NCBI RefSeq assembly: GCF_002088935.1
Contig: NZ_NCSS01000006.1
Span: forward strand, 1,272,407-1,336,406
Origin: Henriciella litoralis
Lineage (GTDB): Bacteria > Pseudomonadota > Alphaproteobacteria > Caulobacterales > Hyphomonadaceae
DNA: 64,000 nucleotides
Reading direction: 5' to 3'
The notes under the pieces are model-generated. The model was not told the DNA's origin. It saw only the letters and a program-made list of their open reading frames with translations, and did no database searches. Position numbers and translations under genes: made by a program. Shown one piece after another: positions 45,099-60,016 of the stretch (position 1 is its first letter; each line of letters opens with the position of its first letter).

Positions 45099-45812
45099 AT
45101 GAAACGCCTATCCCTTTCCATTGTAGTGTCTGCCTTTGTCTGCGCAGCACCCGTAACCGTATATCTGACCCCGCCAGCAGCCGCACAGCTCGCAGTCTAT
45201 GACCCGGCCAATCATGCCCAGAACATCTTGCAGGCCGTACGGGCACTTCAGGAAATCGATAACCAGGTTCGCCAGCTCACCCATGAGATCGACATGATCG
45301 AGAAAATGGCGCGGGATTTGGAAACCCTGCCTGTCGAAGTTGCCCGCGCCATCATTGCCGACCGCATCCGCCGCATCGGAGAACTCATGCGCGACGCCGA
45401 AGGGATTGGCTACGGCGTCGAGGAGGTCGAGGAGGAGTATGAGAACCTCTATCCTGAAACCTATGGCGACACACCGCCTCAGTCCGATGTACTTGTAGAG
45501 GATGCGCGCGCCCGCTGGCGCCAGTCGCGCAATGCCCACAAGCACACGCTCCTCATGGTCGCTGAGACCGTGCGCAACAATGCCGAGGATTCCGAGGCAC
45601 TGACCGGCTTGGTGGATGAGAGCCAGACAGCCATCGGCAATCTCCAGGCCCTGCAGGCCGGCAACCAGATCGGTGCACTCTCGGCCGAACAGCTGATCCA
45701 GATGGAAGCGCTGATGGCCGCCCATTACCGGGCCATAGCCTTCGACCGGGCACGTGAGCTTGAAGAGGCCGAACGCGGCCGGGCCCGTCTTAAATCCTTC
45801 CTCGGAGACTGA
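45099..45812 (+). CDS. trbJ: TrbJ (VirB5-like) protein
   Basis: 237 aa. Signal peptide (VVSAFVCAAPVTVYLTPPAAAQ), then AVYDPANHAQNILQAVRALQEIDNQVRQL and long amphipathic helices as in TrbJ/VirB5 minor pilins. Exported to the periplasm and pilus tip. 11 bp after trbE. Confidence 0.9.
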   Translation: MKRLSLSIVVSAFVCAAPVTVYLTPPAAAQLAVYDPANHAQNILQAVRALQEIDNQVRQLTHEIDMIEKMARDLETLPVEVARAIIADRIRRIGELMRDAEGIGYGVEEVEEEYENLYPETYGDTPPQSDVLVEDARARWRQSRNAHKHTLLMVAETVRNNAEDSEALTGLVDESQTAIGNLQALQAGNQIGALSAEQLIQMEALMAAHYRAIAFDRARELEEAERGRARLKSFLGD

Positions 45813-45818
45813 CCCGTC

Positions 45819-47138
45819 ATGGAAGAGATGGGCGTCATCGACCGGTTCCTCGAAACCTTCATTGCCTATATCGATTCAGGCTTCGGCCTGCTTGCCGGCG
45901 ATGTCGCTTACCTGACAACCACACTGATAGTCATAGACATCACGCTCGCCGGTCTCTTCTGGGCGCTGTCGCAGAATGCCGACGTCATGTCGGGCCTCCT
46001 CAAGAAGGTGCTCTATGTCGGCTTCTTCGCCTTCATCATCGGCAACTTCACCCTGCTCGCCAACATCGTGTTCGAGAGCTTCGCGAGCCTCGGTGTGAAG
46101 GCGGGCTCCAGCACGCTGACGGCAGGCGACCTTATGCGACCGGGCTATATTGCCGGGGTTGGGTTCGAGGCGGCAGAACCCTTGCTGGCCGAAATCGGCG
46201 ACATGCTCGGCCCGATCAGCTTCTTTCACAATTTCATCCTGATTGCCGTAATGTTTCTTGCCTGGGCGATCATCCTCGTCGCCTTCTTCGTACTCGCGGT
46301 GCAGCTTTTCGTGGCGATCCTGGAGTTCAAGCTAACGACGCTGGCTGGGTTCGTGCTGATCCCGTTCGCGCTCTGGAACAGGACCAGCTTTCTCGCCGAA
46401 CGCGTCCTCGGCAATGTCGTCACATCCGGTATCAAGCTCATGGTCCTCGCTGTCGTCATTGGCATCGGCTCGACCCTCTTTACCTCCATCACCGATGCTT
46501 TCACCGGCCCGGGCGACGTCACCCTTGCGCAAGTCATGGGGACCGTTCTGGCCGCCATCGTCTTTCTCTGGATGGGCGTGTTCGCACCGGGCATTGCGTC
46601 AGGCCTTGTCACCGGGGCACCGCAGCTTGGCGCCGGTTCGGTCGTCGGCACAACAGCCGCTGTGGGTGCGGGCGCGATCCTCGCAGGCACAGGCACAATC
46701 GCTGCTGGACGCGCCGCAATTGGCGGGGCGTCGGCAGCGGTCAAGGCCGGGGCCTCAATGTCGGGCGCGGCTCGCACCTCGTATGACCTTGGACGGCTTG
46801 GTTCCGGCGCCACCGGCTGGCGCGGGCATCTCGCTGGAGCCACAGGTATGGCGCAGGCTGGCTCGGACGCCATGCGGCGCATGGCCGGACGGCCCTTGCA
46901 AGGCGCCCGAAATGCTTACAGGCGCGGCAGTGAAGCCGCCTTTGCGGCAACCGGCGGGAGCACAGCATCTACGGGCGTCAGCGATGCCGGAACCAGCGGT
47001 TCAAGCCCGGCCTGGGCCCGGCGCCTGCGCACAGAACAACGCCTGCAGCATGCCGGCGCGATCACTGTGCACGCTCTGAAAGATGGCGACCGCGGCATGG
47101 CTGGTGAGAACCCGAAACTTCAAAGAGACGAGGACTGA
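45819..47138 (+). CDS. trbL: TrbL (VirB6-like) inner-membrane channel protein
   Basis: 439 aa. Five or more membrane helices in the first 290 residues (for example TTLIVIDITLAGLFWAL, FHNFILIAVMFLAWAIILVA), then a Gly/Ala-rich and charged C-terminal tail of low complexity. Part of the inner-membrane pore of the type IV secretion system. It starts 6 bp after trbJ. Confidence 0.92.
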   Translation: MEEMGVIDRFLETFIAYIDSGFGLLAGDVAYLTTTLIVIDITLAGLFWALSQNADVMSGLLKKVLYVGFFAFIIGNFTLLANIVFESFASLGVKAGSSTLTAGDLMRPGYIAGVGFEAAEPLLAEIGDMLGPISFFHNFILIAVMFLAWAIILVAFFVLAVQLFVAILEFKLTTLAGFVLIPFALWNRTSFLAERVLGNVVTSGIKLMVLAVVIGIGSTLFTSITDAFTGPGDVTLAQVMGTVLAAIVFLWMGVFAPGIASGLVTGAPQLGAGSVVGTTAAVGAGAILAGTGTIAAGRAAIGGASAAVKAGASMSGAARTSYDLGRLGSGATGWRGHLAGATGMAQAGSDAMRRMAGRPLQGARNAYRRGSEAAFAATGGSTASTGVSDAGTSGSSPAWARRLRTEQRLQHAGAITVHALKDGDRGMAGENPKLQRDED

Positions 47139-47142
47139 TCCC

Positions 47143-47838
47143 ATGTTCAGGCGAACTTCCACCCATTACGGGCAAAGCCCGCATCCCGAAACGCCTTACC
47201 AGAAAGCCGGCCAGATCTGGGATGACCGGATCGGATCTGCCCGCGTACAGGCCAGGAACTGGCGGCTGATGGCACTCGGGTTGCTGGTCCTTCTGACGGC
47301 CTCTTCAGCCGCCCTTGTTTGGCGCAGCCTGCAATCCACAGTGACGCCATATGTGGTCGAAGTGGACGACACAGGCTCTGTGAAAGCCGTCGGCCCTGCC
47401 CTCGCCAATTACGACCCGACCGATGCGCAAGTCGCCCATCACCTCGCCAACTTCATCTCCGATGTCCGCAGTCTTTCCATCGATCCGGTCATTGTCCGGC
47501 AGAACTGGTTGGCGGCCTATGACTATGTGACCGACAAGGCCGCCATCACGCTCAGCGATTATGCCCGCGACAATGACCCCTTCGCCGAGATCGGACGTCG
47601 CTCGCGCAGTGTCGATGTCGTAAGTGTCGTCCGCGTCTCGGACGAGTCCTTCCAGGCGCGCTGGCTTGAGAAGACCTACGAGAATGGCGCGCTGACCGGC
47701 GTCAAACGGTTCACCGGCCTCTTCACCCTGATCCACTCCCCGCCGCGCGATGCGCCGACGCTCCGCGCCAACCCGCTCGGCCTCTACATCCACAGCCTCA
47801 ATTGGGGCGAAGACCTTGTCACAGGAGACAACCCATGA
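47143..47838 (+). CDS. trbF: TrbF (VirB8-like) protein
   Basis: 231 aa from ATG 47143, just after the trbL stop; the frame is open further upstream inside trbL, but that part is not TrbF-like. PYQKAGQIWDDRIGSARVQARNWR opens the protein, one membrane helix follows (MALGLLVLLTASSAALVW), then the periplasmic VirB8 domain (RFTGLFTLIHSPPRD; NPLGLYIHSLNW). A scaffold of the inner-membrane complex. Overlaps trbG by 4 nt. Confidence 0.93.
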   Translation: MFRRTSTHYGQSPHPETPYQKAGQIWDDRIGSARVQARNWRLMALGLLVLLTASSAALVWRSLQSTVTPYVVEVDDTGSVKAVGPALANYDPTDAQVAHHLANFISDVRSLSIDPVIVRQNWLAAYDYVTDKAAITLSDYARDNDPFAEIGRRSRSVDVVSVVRVSDESFQARWLEKTYENGALTGVKRFTGLFTLIHSPPRDAPTLRANPLGLYIHSLNWGEDLVTGDNP

Positions 47839-48842
47839 TCCGCACTCTCACACTGGTATCCACACTTGCCCTTGCCACCGCCTGCGCCAGCGTTCCGGAG
47901 GCCGCGCCGATCGAGCCGGAACTGTTTGTCGCCGCCGCGCAGGTCGAGGACGCAGAGCCCCGTCCTGTCGAGATCGTCGAAACACCAACACCTTTGCCGC
48001 TTCCCGGCCAGATGAAACCGGTCGACGGGGTCAAGCGCACGGTAACCCGTGTCTATACCTCGCCCTCCGAGACGATCCGCAAGGGCACATCAGAAGCCCG
48101 GATCGAACCGTCCGTGGACGGCTATGTAAATGCCATTCAGGTCTATCCCTATACAGAAGGGGCGCTGTACAGATTGTATGCCGCGCCGGGACAGGTCTCC
48201 GACATTGCGCTGCAGCCCGGCGAGACGCTGGTCTCTGTCTCGGCTGGCGATACGGTGCGCTGGATTGTGGGAGATACATCCTCCGGTTCAGGCGGAACAG
48301 CACGCGCACATGTTCTGGTCAAACCGATCGGCGCCGGCCTCTCGACCAATCTCATGATTGCGACAGACCGGCGGACCTATCATCTGGAACTGGAGAGCGG
48401 TGACGGCACCTATATGGCGGCGTTGTCTTGGCGCTATCCGGCCGACGAGCTCTCGCAACTCATCTCTCGCAACAGCGTAGCGCTCGCGCGGGAAGAGACA
48501 TCAATCATGCCGGGTGTTGCACTCGACCGGCTGGACTTTGATTACCTGATCGATGGTGACCGTCCAGACTGGCGACCCGTCCGCGTGTTCGATGATGGGC
48601 GGCAGGTTTTCATCCAGATGCCGGAAGGGTTGTCGACTATGGAGGCCCCGCCCCTCTTTGTCCTTGGCGTTTCTGGCGAGGCCGAACTCGTCAATTATCG
48701 CCTCAAGGGCAATTACTACATTGTCGATCATCTCTTCCGGGCCGCTGAGCTTCGCCTTGGTGAGAAATCCCAGACCGTGGTGCGGATCCGCAAACGCGAA
48801 CCGAGGTCTGGTCTCGCGAGCCTGTTCGGGAGCAAGGGATGA
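47835..48842 (+). CDS. trbG: TrbG (VirB9-like) lipoprotein
   Basis: 335 aa from ATG 47835. The lipobox LATACAS marks a lipoprotein. The middle part PSVDGYVNAIQVYPYTEGALYRLY and RRTYHLELESGDGTYMAALSWRYP are VirB9/TrbG signatures; the C-terminal domain (FIQMPEGLSTMEAPPLFV) contacts TrbI in the outer-membrane core complex. Coupled to both neighbours by 4-nt overlaps. Confidence 0.93.
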   Translation: MIRTLTLVSTLALATACASVPEAAPIEPELFVAAAQVEDAEPRPVEIVETPTPLPLPGQMKPVDGVKRTVTRVYTSPSETIRKGTSEARIEPSVDGYVNAIQVYPYTEGALYRLYAAPGQVSDIALQPGETLVSVSAGDTVRWIVGDTSSGSGGTARAHVLVKPIGAGLSTNLMIATDRRTYHLELESGDGTYMAALSWRYPADELSQLISRNSVALAREETSIMPGVALDRLDFDYLIDGDRPDWRPVRVFDDGRQVFIQMPEGLSTMEAPPLFVLGVSGEAELVNYRLKGNYYIVDHLFRAAELRLGEKSQTVVRIRKREPRSGLASLFGSKG

Positions 48843-50095
48843 GCGAGCCAGCCCCTTTCCCGCAGGAGGCCGATGCCCTGAAACTGCGCGCGCGGCCGCG
48901 ACCCGTCACACGGATCAACCGGAAAGTCCTGATGGTCGGCGCCGGGCTCGGTGTGCTGGGGCTCTTTGCTGCCGCCTCCATTGCGCTCGATCCGCCCAAG
49001 GCCGCCGATCCCGCGGATCGCCAGGAACTTTACAACACGGCCACGAAGCGCGCGCCGGATGGACTGGCAGAACTTCCCTCGTCGTATGCGACCTGGACGC
49101 CGTCGCCCGGAACGCCAAAGCTTGGCGCACCCATGGCCGGCGACCTCGGCGGGACAGTGGTTTCGGAGGAACGCGAATGGGGGCTCGATCCGGAGTGGGA
49201 TGTCGCAGCCTCGGATGATTTCAGGCCCTCGCCTGAAGATGAAGCCCTTCGGGCCGAACGTCTTGTCGCGGCTAAGCTTGCCGACGCAGCGGGCAAATCC
49301 TCCGTATTCTTTGACATTGGCGCTGGGCCGAGCATCGGGCCGGCATCCCTGCCGTCTGCCGGAGTTCCGGCCTCGTTCGGCTCTGAGCTGCTGGCGCTCG
49401 CTAGCCAAAGCGCCGGTGCCTTGCCGACAGGTCCAGGTAAGGATGACAACTTGCAAGCCCGCAAGATCGCCTTCGCGGACGAGGCACGCGATGGGGCGAT
49501 TTACAACCCGCATGATCTCGAGACACCGGTCTCGCCCTACCAGGTCATGGCGGGCACGCTTATCCCGGCTTCGCTTGTGACAGGCCTCAACTCGGATCTG
49601 CCAGGTTCGGTCATCGGGCAGGTCACCCAGCCGGTCTATGACACCGTCACCGGAGCTTATCTTCTCATTCCGCAGGGTACCCGGCTGATCGGGCGCTACC
49701 AGTCCGAAATCTCATTCGGCCAGCAGCGCGCACTATTGATCTGGGACCGAATGATCTTCCCGGATGGCAGTTCTGTGCAGATATCTGAACCTGCCGCAGA
49801 CAAGCAGGGTTTTGCGGGCCTTTCTGACCGCACAGACCATCACTGGGACCGGGTATTTGTCGCCGCTGGTCTTGCGACCGTTCTCGGCATCGGCGCGGAA
49901 CTAGGATCAGACGAGGATGATATCGAACGTGCCATACGGCGCGGGTTCGGCGACAGCGTGTCTGAGGCCGGGGAGCGCGTCGTTGATCGCAACCTCGGCA
50001 TCCAGCCGACCCTTCGTATCCGGCCCGGCTGGCCGGTGCGGGTCATCGTGACGCGTGATCTCGTGCTGCGGCCTTATTCTCAGGGAGGCCGCTGA
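48839..50095 (+). CDS. trbI: TrbI (VirB10-like) core-complex protein
   Basis: 418 aa. A short cytoplasmic start, one membrane helix (VLMVGAGLGVLGLFAAASI), a Pro-rich periplasmic linker and the VirB10 beta-barrel: PYQVMAGTLIPASLVTGLNS, LIPQGTRLIGRYQS and IQPTLRIRPGWPVRVIVTRD. It spans from inner to outer membrane. Last trb gene; overlaps the DUF2274 start by one base. Confidence 0.94.
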   Translation: MSEPAPFPQEADALKLRARPRPVTRINRKVLMVGAGLGVLGLFAAASIALDPPKAADPADRQELYNTATKRAPDGLAELPSSYATWTPSPGTPKLGAPMAGDLGGTVVSEEREWGLDPEWDVAASDDFRPSPEDEALRAERLVAAKLADAAGKSSVFFDIGAGPSIGPASLPSAGVPASFGSELLALASQSAGALPTGPGKDDNLQARKIAFADEARDGAIYNPHDLETPVSPYQVMAGTLIPASLVTGLNSDLPGSVIGQVTQPVYDTVTGAYLLIPQGTRLIGRYQSEISFGQQRALLIWDRMIFPDGSSVQISEPAADKQGFAGLSDRTDHHWDRVFVAAGLATVLGIGAELGSDEDDIERAIRRGFGDSVSEAGERVVDRNLGIQPTLRIRPGWPVRVIVTRDLVLRPYSQGGR

Positions 50096-50331
50096 TGAGC
50101 CTTCGCATTGCCCAACTGCCGGATCGCACGCCGGTCAAACTGACCCTCTCTGTTGAACCCGATCTCGCGTCCGCGCTTGCCGACTATGCGGCGATCTATG
50201 CCGAGACCTATGGCGCCGAAGAGAAACCCGAAACCCTGGTTCCTGTCATGCTGGAAACCTTCCTCGCATCGGATGCCGGGTTCAAGCGGGCCCGCAAGGC
50301 CCTTCATGCCAGAGCCAGCAAAGGAGAATAG
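50095..50331 (+). CDS. DUF2274 family protein
   Basis: 78 aa. LRIAQLPDRTPVKLTLSVEPDL and FLASDAGFKRARKALHAR are family signatures. DUF2274 genes regularly close the trb operon in alphaproteobacterial elements; the fold may be ribbon-helix-helix like. Function unknown. Stop/start overlap with trbI (TGATG). Confidence 0.88.
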   Translation: MSLRIAQLPDRTPVKLTLSVEPDLASALADYAAIYAETYGAEEKPETLVPVMLETFLASDAGFKRARKALHARASKGE

Positions 50332-50333
50332 CA

Positions 50334-50645
50334 ATGGCGACAATTGGCACCTTCAGCCAGAAGGATGGCAAATGGACCGGGACGATCCGGACCATGACAA
50401 TCAATGTGAAAGCCCAGATGGTCCCGGTGACCGAGAAAGCCGAAGGCGGCCCGGACTACCGGATCTTCGCCGGAGGCGCAGAACTCGGCGCCGCCTGGCG
50501 CGAGGAAAGCAAGGATGGCGAAACTCCATACCTGGCCGTCAAGCTGGATGATCCGGGGTTCGAGAAGCCACTGAGAGCTGCCTTTTTCGAGAAGGAAGAA
50601 GATGGCAGCGGCGTGCTGGTCTGGAACCGTCAGAAGCTGAACTAG
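50334..50645 (+). CDS. DUF736 family protein, copy 2
   Basis: 103 aa. IGTFSQKDGKWTGTIRTM, GGPDYRIFAGGAELGAAW and LVWNRQ match DUF736. It is clearly related to, but diverged from, the copy at 28928-29251, and its gene is the last of the long transfer operon, while the other stands alone with a terminator. Role unknown. Confidence 0.87.
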   Translation: MATIGTFSQKDGKWTGTIRTMTINVKAQMVPVTEKAEGGPDYRIFAGGAELGAAWREESKDGETPYLAVKLDDPGFEKPLRAAFFEKEEDGSGVLVWNRQKLN

Positions 50646-50667
50646 ATCAGCTTCTGCCTATCGGACC

Positions 50668-50840
50668 GTGAACCGCAAATACCCCAAACTCGTGTCTCGC
50701 GGTCGCCTTCCAAAGGCGATCGCGAAGCCAACTGAACCTCCCGAGGACGAATTTTCTGGGGAAATAGCCCCATCTTGGGCGATTGATCTCGCCGAAGCGC
50801 TTGCGCGATATCATGCGAGGTTGGCATATCGGAAAGGGTC

Positions 50841-50844
<4 letters not shown>
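50668..50844 (+). CDS. 58-residue protein coupled to the recombinase
   Basis: From GTG 50668 the frame reads a short basic protein (NRKYPKLVSRGRLPKAIAKP... WAIDLAEALARYHARLAYRKGS) whose TGA overlaps the recombinase ATG (ATGA at 50841-50844). Coupling, sensible composition and lack of another start argue that it is real. It may be an excision factor or DNA-binding accessory of the recombinase; no family recognised. There is no strong RBS before the GTG. Confidence 0.5.
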
Positions 50845-52460
<1,616 letters not shown>

Positions 52461-52641
52461 TCAATTCTTGTCGAAAGCCTCAAAAAGAGACCCCCGAAAA
52501 CACAAATCCGGCCACAATGGGCCGGACTGCGTCGCAAACTGGCAATTACGGCCAGTCACGTCCCGCCCGGAGGCGGCTATTGTGAGGAAAAGACTTTGTC
52601 TGCAAGGTTTATCTCATTTACACATCGCCCGTTTCAGCGGA

Positions 52642-52759
52642 CCCGGCAGCGACTTACTCTCCCACGCCTTAAGACGCAGTACCATCAGCGCTAGGGGGCT
52701 TAACGACCGAGTTCGGAATGGGATCGGGTGGGGAACCCCTGCCATAACCACCGGGTCGG
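52642..52759 (-). rRNA. rrf: 5S ribosomal RNA
   Basis: About 118 nt on the minus strand, beginning CCGACCCGGTGGTTATGGC and containing CCCGATCCCATTCCGAACTC, the conserved loop of 5S rRNA. Ends are estimated from stem pairing. It follows 23S by about 115 bp. Confidence 0.93.
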
Positions 52760-52876
52760 CGGAAACGGGCAATGGTGTAAAATCCAACATGTCACTTCAT
52801 AACCACTTGGTTTGAGGTGTTTTTGATCTGAAAGCCGTTGTGGAGGTGCATTCACCACCACACACGAAGCTTCGCA

Positions 52877-55652
<2,776 letters not shown>

Positions 55653-55935
55653 TCATTCGAAACTCGTGTGCGGAGGTGAACGCACTAAGCGCTCACGCCC
55701 ACAACACTAATATTTCAGATCAGACATGTTGGTTTCTTGCAGACTGACCCTTTGGCGAAGGCTGTTACGTCATACTCCTATGACACCTTCGTTGTTCGGC
55801 TGAAGCTGGCATCACCAGAACCTGGAATACAGGTTCGAGCGGCGATACGAGCCGGATCAGTCTTTCCCTCACGATAACAAACATCCCGGACACGAAGTCC
55901 GGAAACTTATAAACTTCTTTCATTCGCCTTTGGCT

Positions 55936-56011
55936 TGGTGGAGCCTAGCGGGATCGAACCGCTGACCTCCTGAATGCAAATCAGGCGCTCTCCCAGCTGA
56001 GCTAAGGCCCC
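55936..56011 (-). tRNA. tRNA-Ala (TGC)
   Basis: 76 nt: GGGGCCTTAGCTCAGCTGGG at the 5' end, anticodon TGC in TTTGCAT, T-arm GGTTCGATCC and encoded CCA. In the 16S-23S spacer. Confidence 0.97.
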
Positions 56012-56062
56012 AAAACCAGTAATATTCGGCTGCATAGGGCCCGGCGCACTCCCATTGGGTCG

Positions 56063-56139
<77 letters not shown>

Positions 56140-56313
56140 TAACCATGGGACCCGGGGGCTCGCTGAACTATGCCGCCCAGCTGGCCGGCACGGCGAATGA
56201 AGGAAGAGAAACGAAGACGGCACAAATGACCGCATATGTTTTGCTGTCAGAGCAAGCTCTGCAGCGATGTCAAAAGAGCTTTCGAAGTCTGGCGAGCCAG
56301 ACAATCAGAAAGC

Positions 56314-57776
<1,463 letters not shown>

Positions 57777-58058
57777 GTGCTCGATCTGACGTAAACCGTT
57801 CCATGAATTTGAAACGGCAATTGCTGTTGCAATTTGCGTTTTGACGGGAAACCCTTTTCACAAAACAATCGGCCGAAACCGAAAGTAGTGAAAGGTATTT
57901 CCTTGAAACGCATCGTCATGATCGCATTGGACCCCTGCGGGTCCGCTAGCCATTCATGCCGCCTGCGTTTCTCTTCCTAATTCCTGCGATGTCAAACAAC
58001 CTAGGCCGGAGCCCTTTTTGCCTCGGCGGAACAATCTGTCCCGCTTCGGAAGTGGCGG
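57777..58058 (-). other. rRNA operon leader
   Basis: No gene. Transcribed leader between the nearest promoter and 16S. It contains an imperfect stem near 57931-57950 (GGACCCctgcGGGTCC) and the sequences that should pair around 16S for processing. I do not see a convincing boxA. Confidence 0.5.
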
Positions 58059-58087
58059 CTTATATGGTCCGCCGTATTCCCCGTCAA
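58059..58087 (-). promoter_or_regulatory. rRNA promoter P1 (nearest to 16S)
   Basis: Minus strand: -35 TTGACG (58082-58087), 17-bp spacer, -10 TATAAG (58059-58064). Best match to the sigma-70 consensus among the five. Confidence 0.8.
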
Positions 58088-58217
58088 CACCCTTTTCAGC
58101 GCTTTCTGCAGAGAGTTACAGTTGCCTGCAAAACCTACAAATTTAACCGCAGAACCCTTCACCAAAACCGCAACATGTGCGGCCCGATCCGGGTGGGCGT
58201 CTCCAGAAGAGAGGCGG

Positions 58218-58246
58218 CATATATGGGCCACACTCACCCCCGTCAA
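58218..58246 (-). promoter_or_regulatory. rRNA promoter P2
   Basis: Minus strand: -35 TTGACG (58241-58246), 17-bp spacer, -10 TATATG (58218-58223). Confidence 0.78.
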
Positions 58247-58376
58247 CTCCCTTTTCTGCGCTTTCTACAGTGAGCTGCAGTTGCCTGCAAAACCTGTAAA
58301 TTCAAGCACATAACCTTTCAACAAAGTCACCATAAAGGCGACTTGATCCAGGCGGGCGTCTCCAGAAGAGAGGCGG

Positions 58377-58405
58377 CTTTTATGGGCCACACTCACCCCC
58401 GTCAA
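58377..58405 (-). promoter_or_regulatory. rRNA promoter P3
   Basis: Minus strand: -35 TTGACG (58400-58405), 17-bp spacer, -10 TAAAAG (58377-58382). The spacer GGGGTGAGTGTGGCCCA is identical in P2, P3 and P4. Confidence 0.75.
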
Positions 58406-58535
58406 CACCCTTTTTTGTACTTTCTACAGTGAGCTGCAGTTGCCTGCAAAACCTGTAAATTCAAGCACATAACCTTTCAACAATATCGCCATAAAGACGA
58501 CTTGATCCAGGTAGGTGTCTCCAAGAGAGAGGCGG

Positions 58536-58564
58536 CTTTTATGGGCCACACTCACCCCCGTCAA
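58536..58564 (-). promoter_or_regulatory. rRNA promoter P4
   Basis: Minus strand: -35 TTGACG (58559-58564), 17-bp spacer, -10 TAAAAG (58536-58541). Confidence 0.75.
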
Positions 58565-58692
58565 CTCCCTTTTTTGCACCGTCTGCAGCTCGTTGGCACA
58601 AGGCCTCAAAACTCCAGAAATCAAGCACAAACCGTTTCGCTGAGGATCATCGATCCCCATCAATCCGGCGGGTCTTTCCAGAAGAAGGGTGG

Positions 58693-58721
58693 CTTCTATG
58701 GGCCAGCCCGTCCCCCGTCAA
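58693..58721 (-). promoter_or_regulatory. rRNA promoter P5 (outermost)
   Basis: Minus strand: -35 TTGACG (58716-58721), 17-bp spacer, -10 TAGAAG (58693-58698). The weakest -10 of the set. Confidence 0.68.
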
Positions 58722-58907
58722 CAACCCTTCTGCACTTGCCTGCAGAAAGTTCAGCCGAAGCCTTTTTCCTGCAAATTTGGCGCAAAACGCTGCCCTGTTG
58801 AGCCGAGATTAACCGGCCCCTCATGGACAGAGGCGTTTCAGATGGAACAGACCATATAGAGTCTGTTCGGCCCTCTTGGCAACCCCTAAAATCACTGCCT
58901 GCCGCTT

Positions 58908-59336
58908 TTATTGGCCCTTGATGTAGTCGGCCATCGCGTCGGCTTCGGCTTTGGTTGCCTGGATCTTCCATTTCACAAGGTCGCCGATCGATATAATACC
59001 GGCCAGCTCCCCGTCACGTATGACGGGTAGATGGCGAATACGCCGGTCCGTCATACGGCCGAGGCACTGATCTATTGTTTCGGATGGATTGGCCGTGATG
59101 ACGCCGCGCGTCATTGAGTCCTCCACGGACATGGTCAAAGCCTCCGGACCGTGCCGGGCGACCTGCCGCAGGATATCGCGCTCCGAGAGCACACCCGCAA
59201 GTGTGGTCCCACTCATCGCAACGACCGCCCCGATCTTTGCATCATCCAGCATGCGAGCCGCCTGGCTCAATGTACTGGCGGCATCAATCGTCTGAACTGC
59301 ACCACCCTTGGATTTCAGGATCTGCTCAATAAGCAT
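58908..59336 (-). CDS. Two-CBS-domain protein
   Basis: 142 aa, a CBS pair: first repeat with LDDAKIGAVVAMSG and GVLSERDILRQVA, second with MTDRRIRHLPVIRDGELAGIISIGDLVK. Stand-alone CBS-pair proteins bind adenine nucleotides and act as energy-dependent regulators of partners not predictable from sequence. Single gene, oriented like the rRNA operon and 187 bp upstream of the outermost promoter; read-through into the repeats is possible. Confidence 0.92.
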   Translation of the reverse strand: MLIEQILKSKGGAVQTIDAASTLSQAARMLDDAKIGAVVAMSGTTLAGVLSERDILRQVARHGPEALTMSVEDSMTRGVITANPSETIDQCLGRMTDRRIRHLPVIRDGELAGIISIGDLVKWKIQATKAEADAMADYIKGQ

Positions 59337-59596
59337 CTTATCGTCCTCCTTATATATGTTGTTCTTATTATTCCTTCTTCATAACACAGGCAGGCGCATG
59401 CGCGAAAGCGGGCGCCCGGCGCCTCTTCGTCCCGGATCGGGACACAATTTCTCTTTTTTCCGCGAAAATAGCGCCTGTTAGCGTTTATTCGCCTCATAAT
59501 TGTTCCCCAGAGGCGCGAAAACGGGACGCTCGCCTCTCCTGAACTGGCACGCGCATTGCAGACCGTCTGCCCATCAACCCCAAAAGGGATCGGCAG

Positions 59597-60016
59597 ATGA
59601 AACTTATGACTTCAACCTCGTACGGCCTGTTCGGCCTTGTTATTGTCGCCTCGGCTGCTTTCGCACCGATGGCTGACGCTCAGGCCGCATCCAGCGCCTC
59701 GCAGTTCGAACGTCCTTACGGCTTCGGATACGGACAGGAAAGCTCGCCATTTACCGCCGCTTCACGTGATGCGAGTAATAATCGCGTCATTATCAACGGC
59801 TTGATCAATGGCGGCACCGGTCTTGGTACTGGTCTCTACACGGGTTGGGGCCAGACAGATGGGGCACCTGGCATGATCGGCAGCGGAACGGCCGTCGGCA
59901 ACCAACTCAACGTGATCACCAACGGTAGTTACAACACCGTGATCATCGATTCGACCCAGATCAACAATGGCGACCAGACGGTCATTCTCAACGGGGAGCT
60001 CAACCTCAATGATTAA
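59597..60016 (+). CDS. hfaA: Holdfast anchor protein HfaA
   Basis: 139 aa. Signal peptide (LFGLVIVASAAFAPMADAQA), then PYGFGYGQESSPFTAASRDASNNR and VIINGLINGGTG, as in Caulobacter HfaA; the second half has curlin/CsgA-like N-x-N repeats (NQLNVITNGSYNTVIID). HfaA is an amyloid-like surface protein that fixes the polysaccharide holdfast to the cell. The operon hfaA-hfaB-hfaD follows in the same order as in Caulobacter; hfaB starts 8 nt before this stop. Preceded by AAAGGGATCGGCAG. Confidence 0.85.
   Translation: MKLMTSTSYGLFGLVIVASAAFAPMADAQAASSASQFERPYGFGYGQESSPFTAASRDASNNRVIINGLINGGTGLGTGLYTGWGQTDGAPGMIGSGTAVGNQLNVITNGSYNTVIIDSTQINNGDQTVILNGELNLND

Larger units (their letters stand above)
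58059..58721 (-). repeat. Five tandem copies of a 159-bp repeat upstream of the rRNA operon
   Basis: The word CGTCAA (minus TTGACG) recurs at 58082, 58241, 58400, 58559 and 58716: spacings 159, 159, 159 and 157. Around it the unit is conserved, e.g. the plus-strand words CTCACCCCCGTCAACxCCC, GAGGCGGC, TGCAGTTGCCTGCAAAACC, AATTCAAGCACATAACC and ACTTGATCCAG. Copies 2-4 are closest to each other, and the outer ones are more diverged. Each unit holds one promoter. The 58060-58907 stretch has no gene. Confidence 0.9.

Noticed and set aside
58001..58663. Frames repeated in each 159-bp unit (phrases such as TGVSVAHxxRLSxGD)
   Set aside because: The recurrence comes from the DNA repeat; frames are interrupted and the conserved parts are promoter elements.
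58059..58721. The tandem repeats considered as a CRISPR array
   Set aside because: The repeat unit is 159 bp with conservation over nearly the full length and no short repeat/unique spacer pattern; no cas genes nearby.
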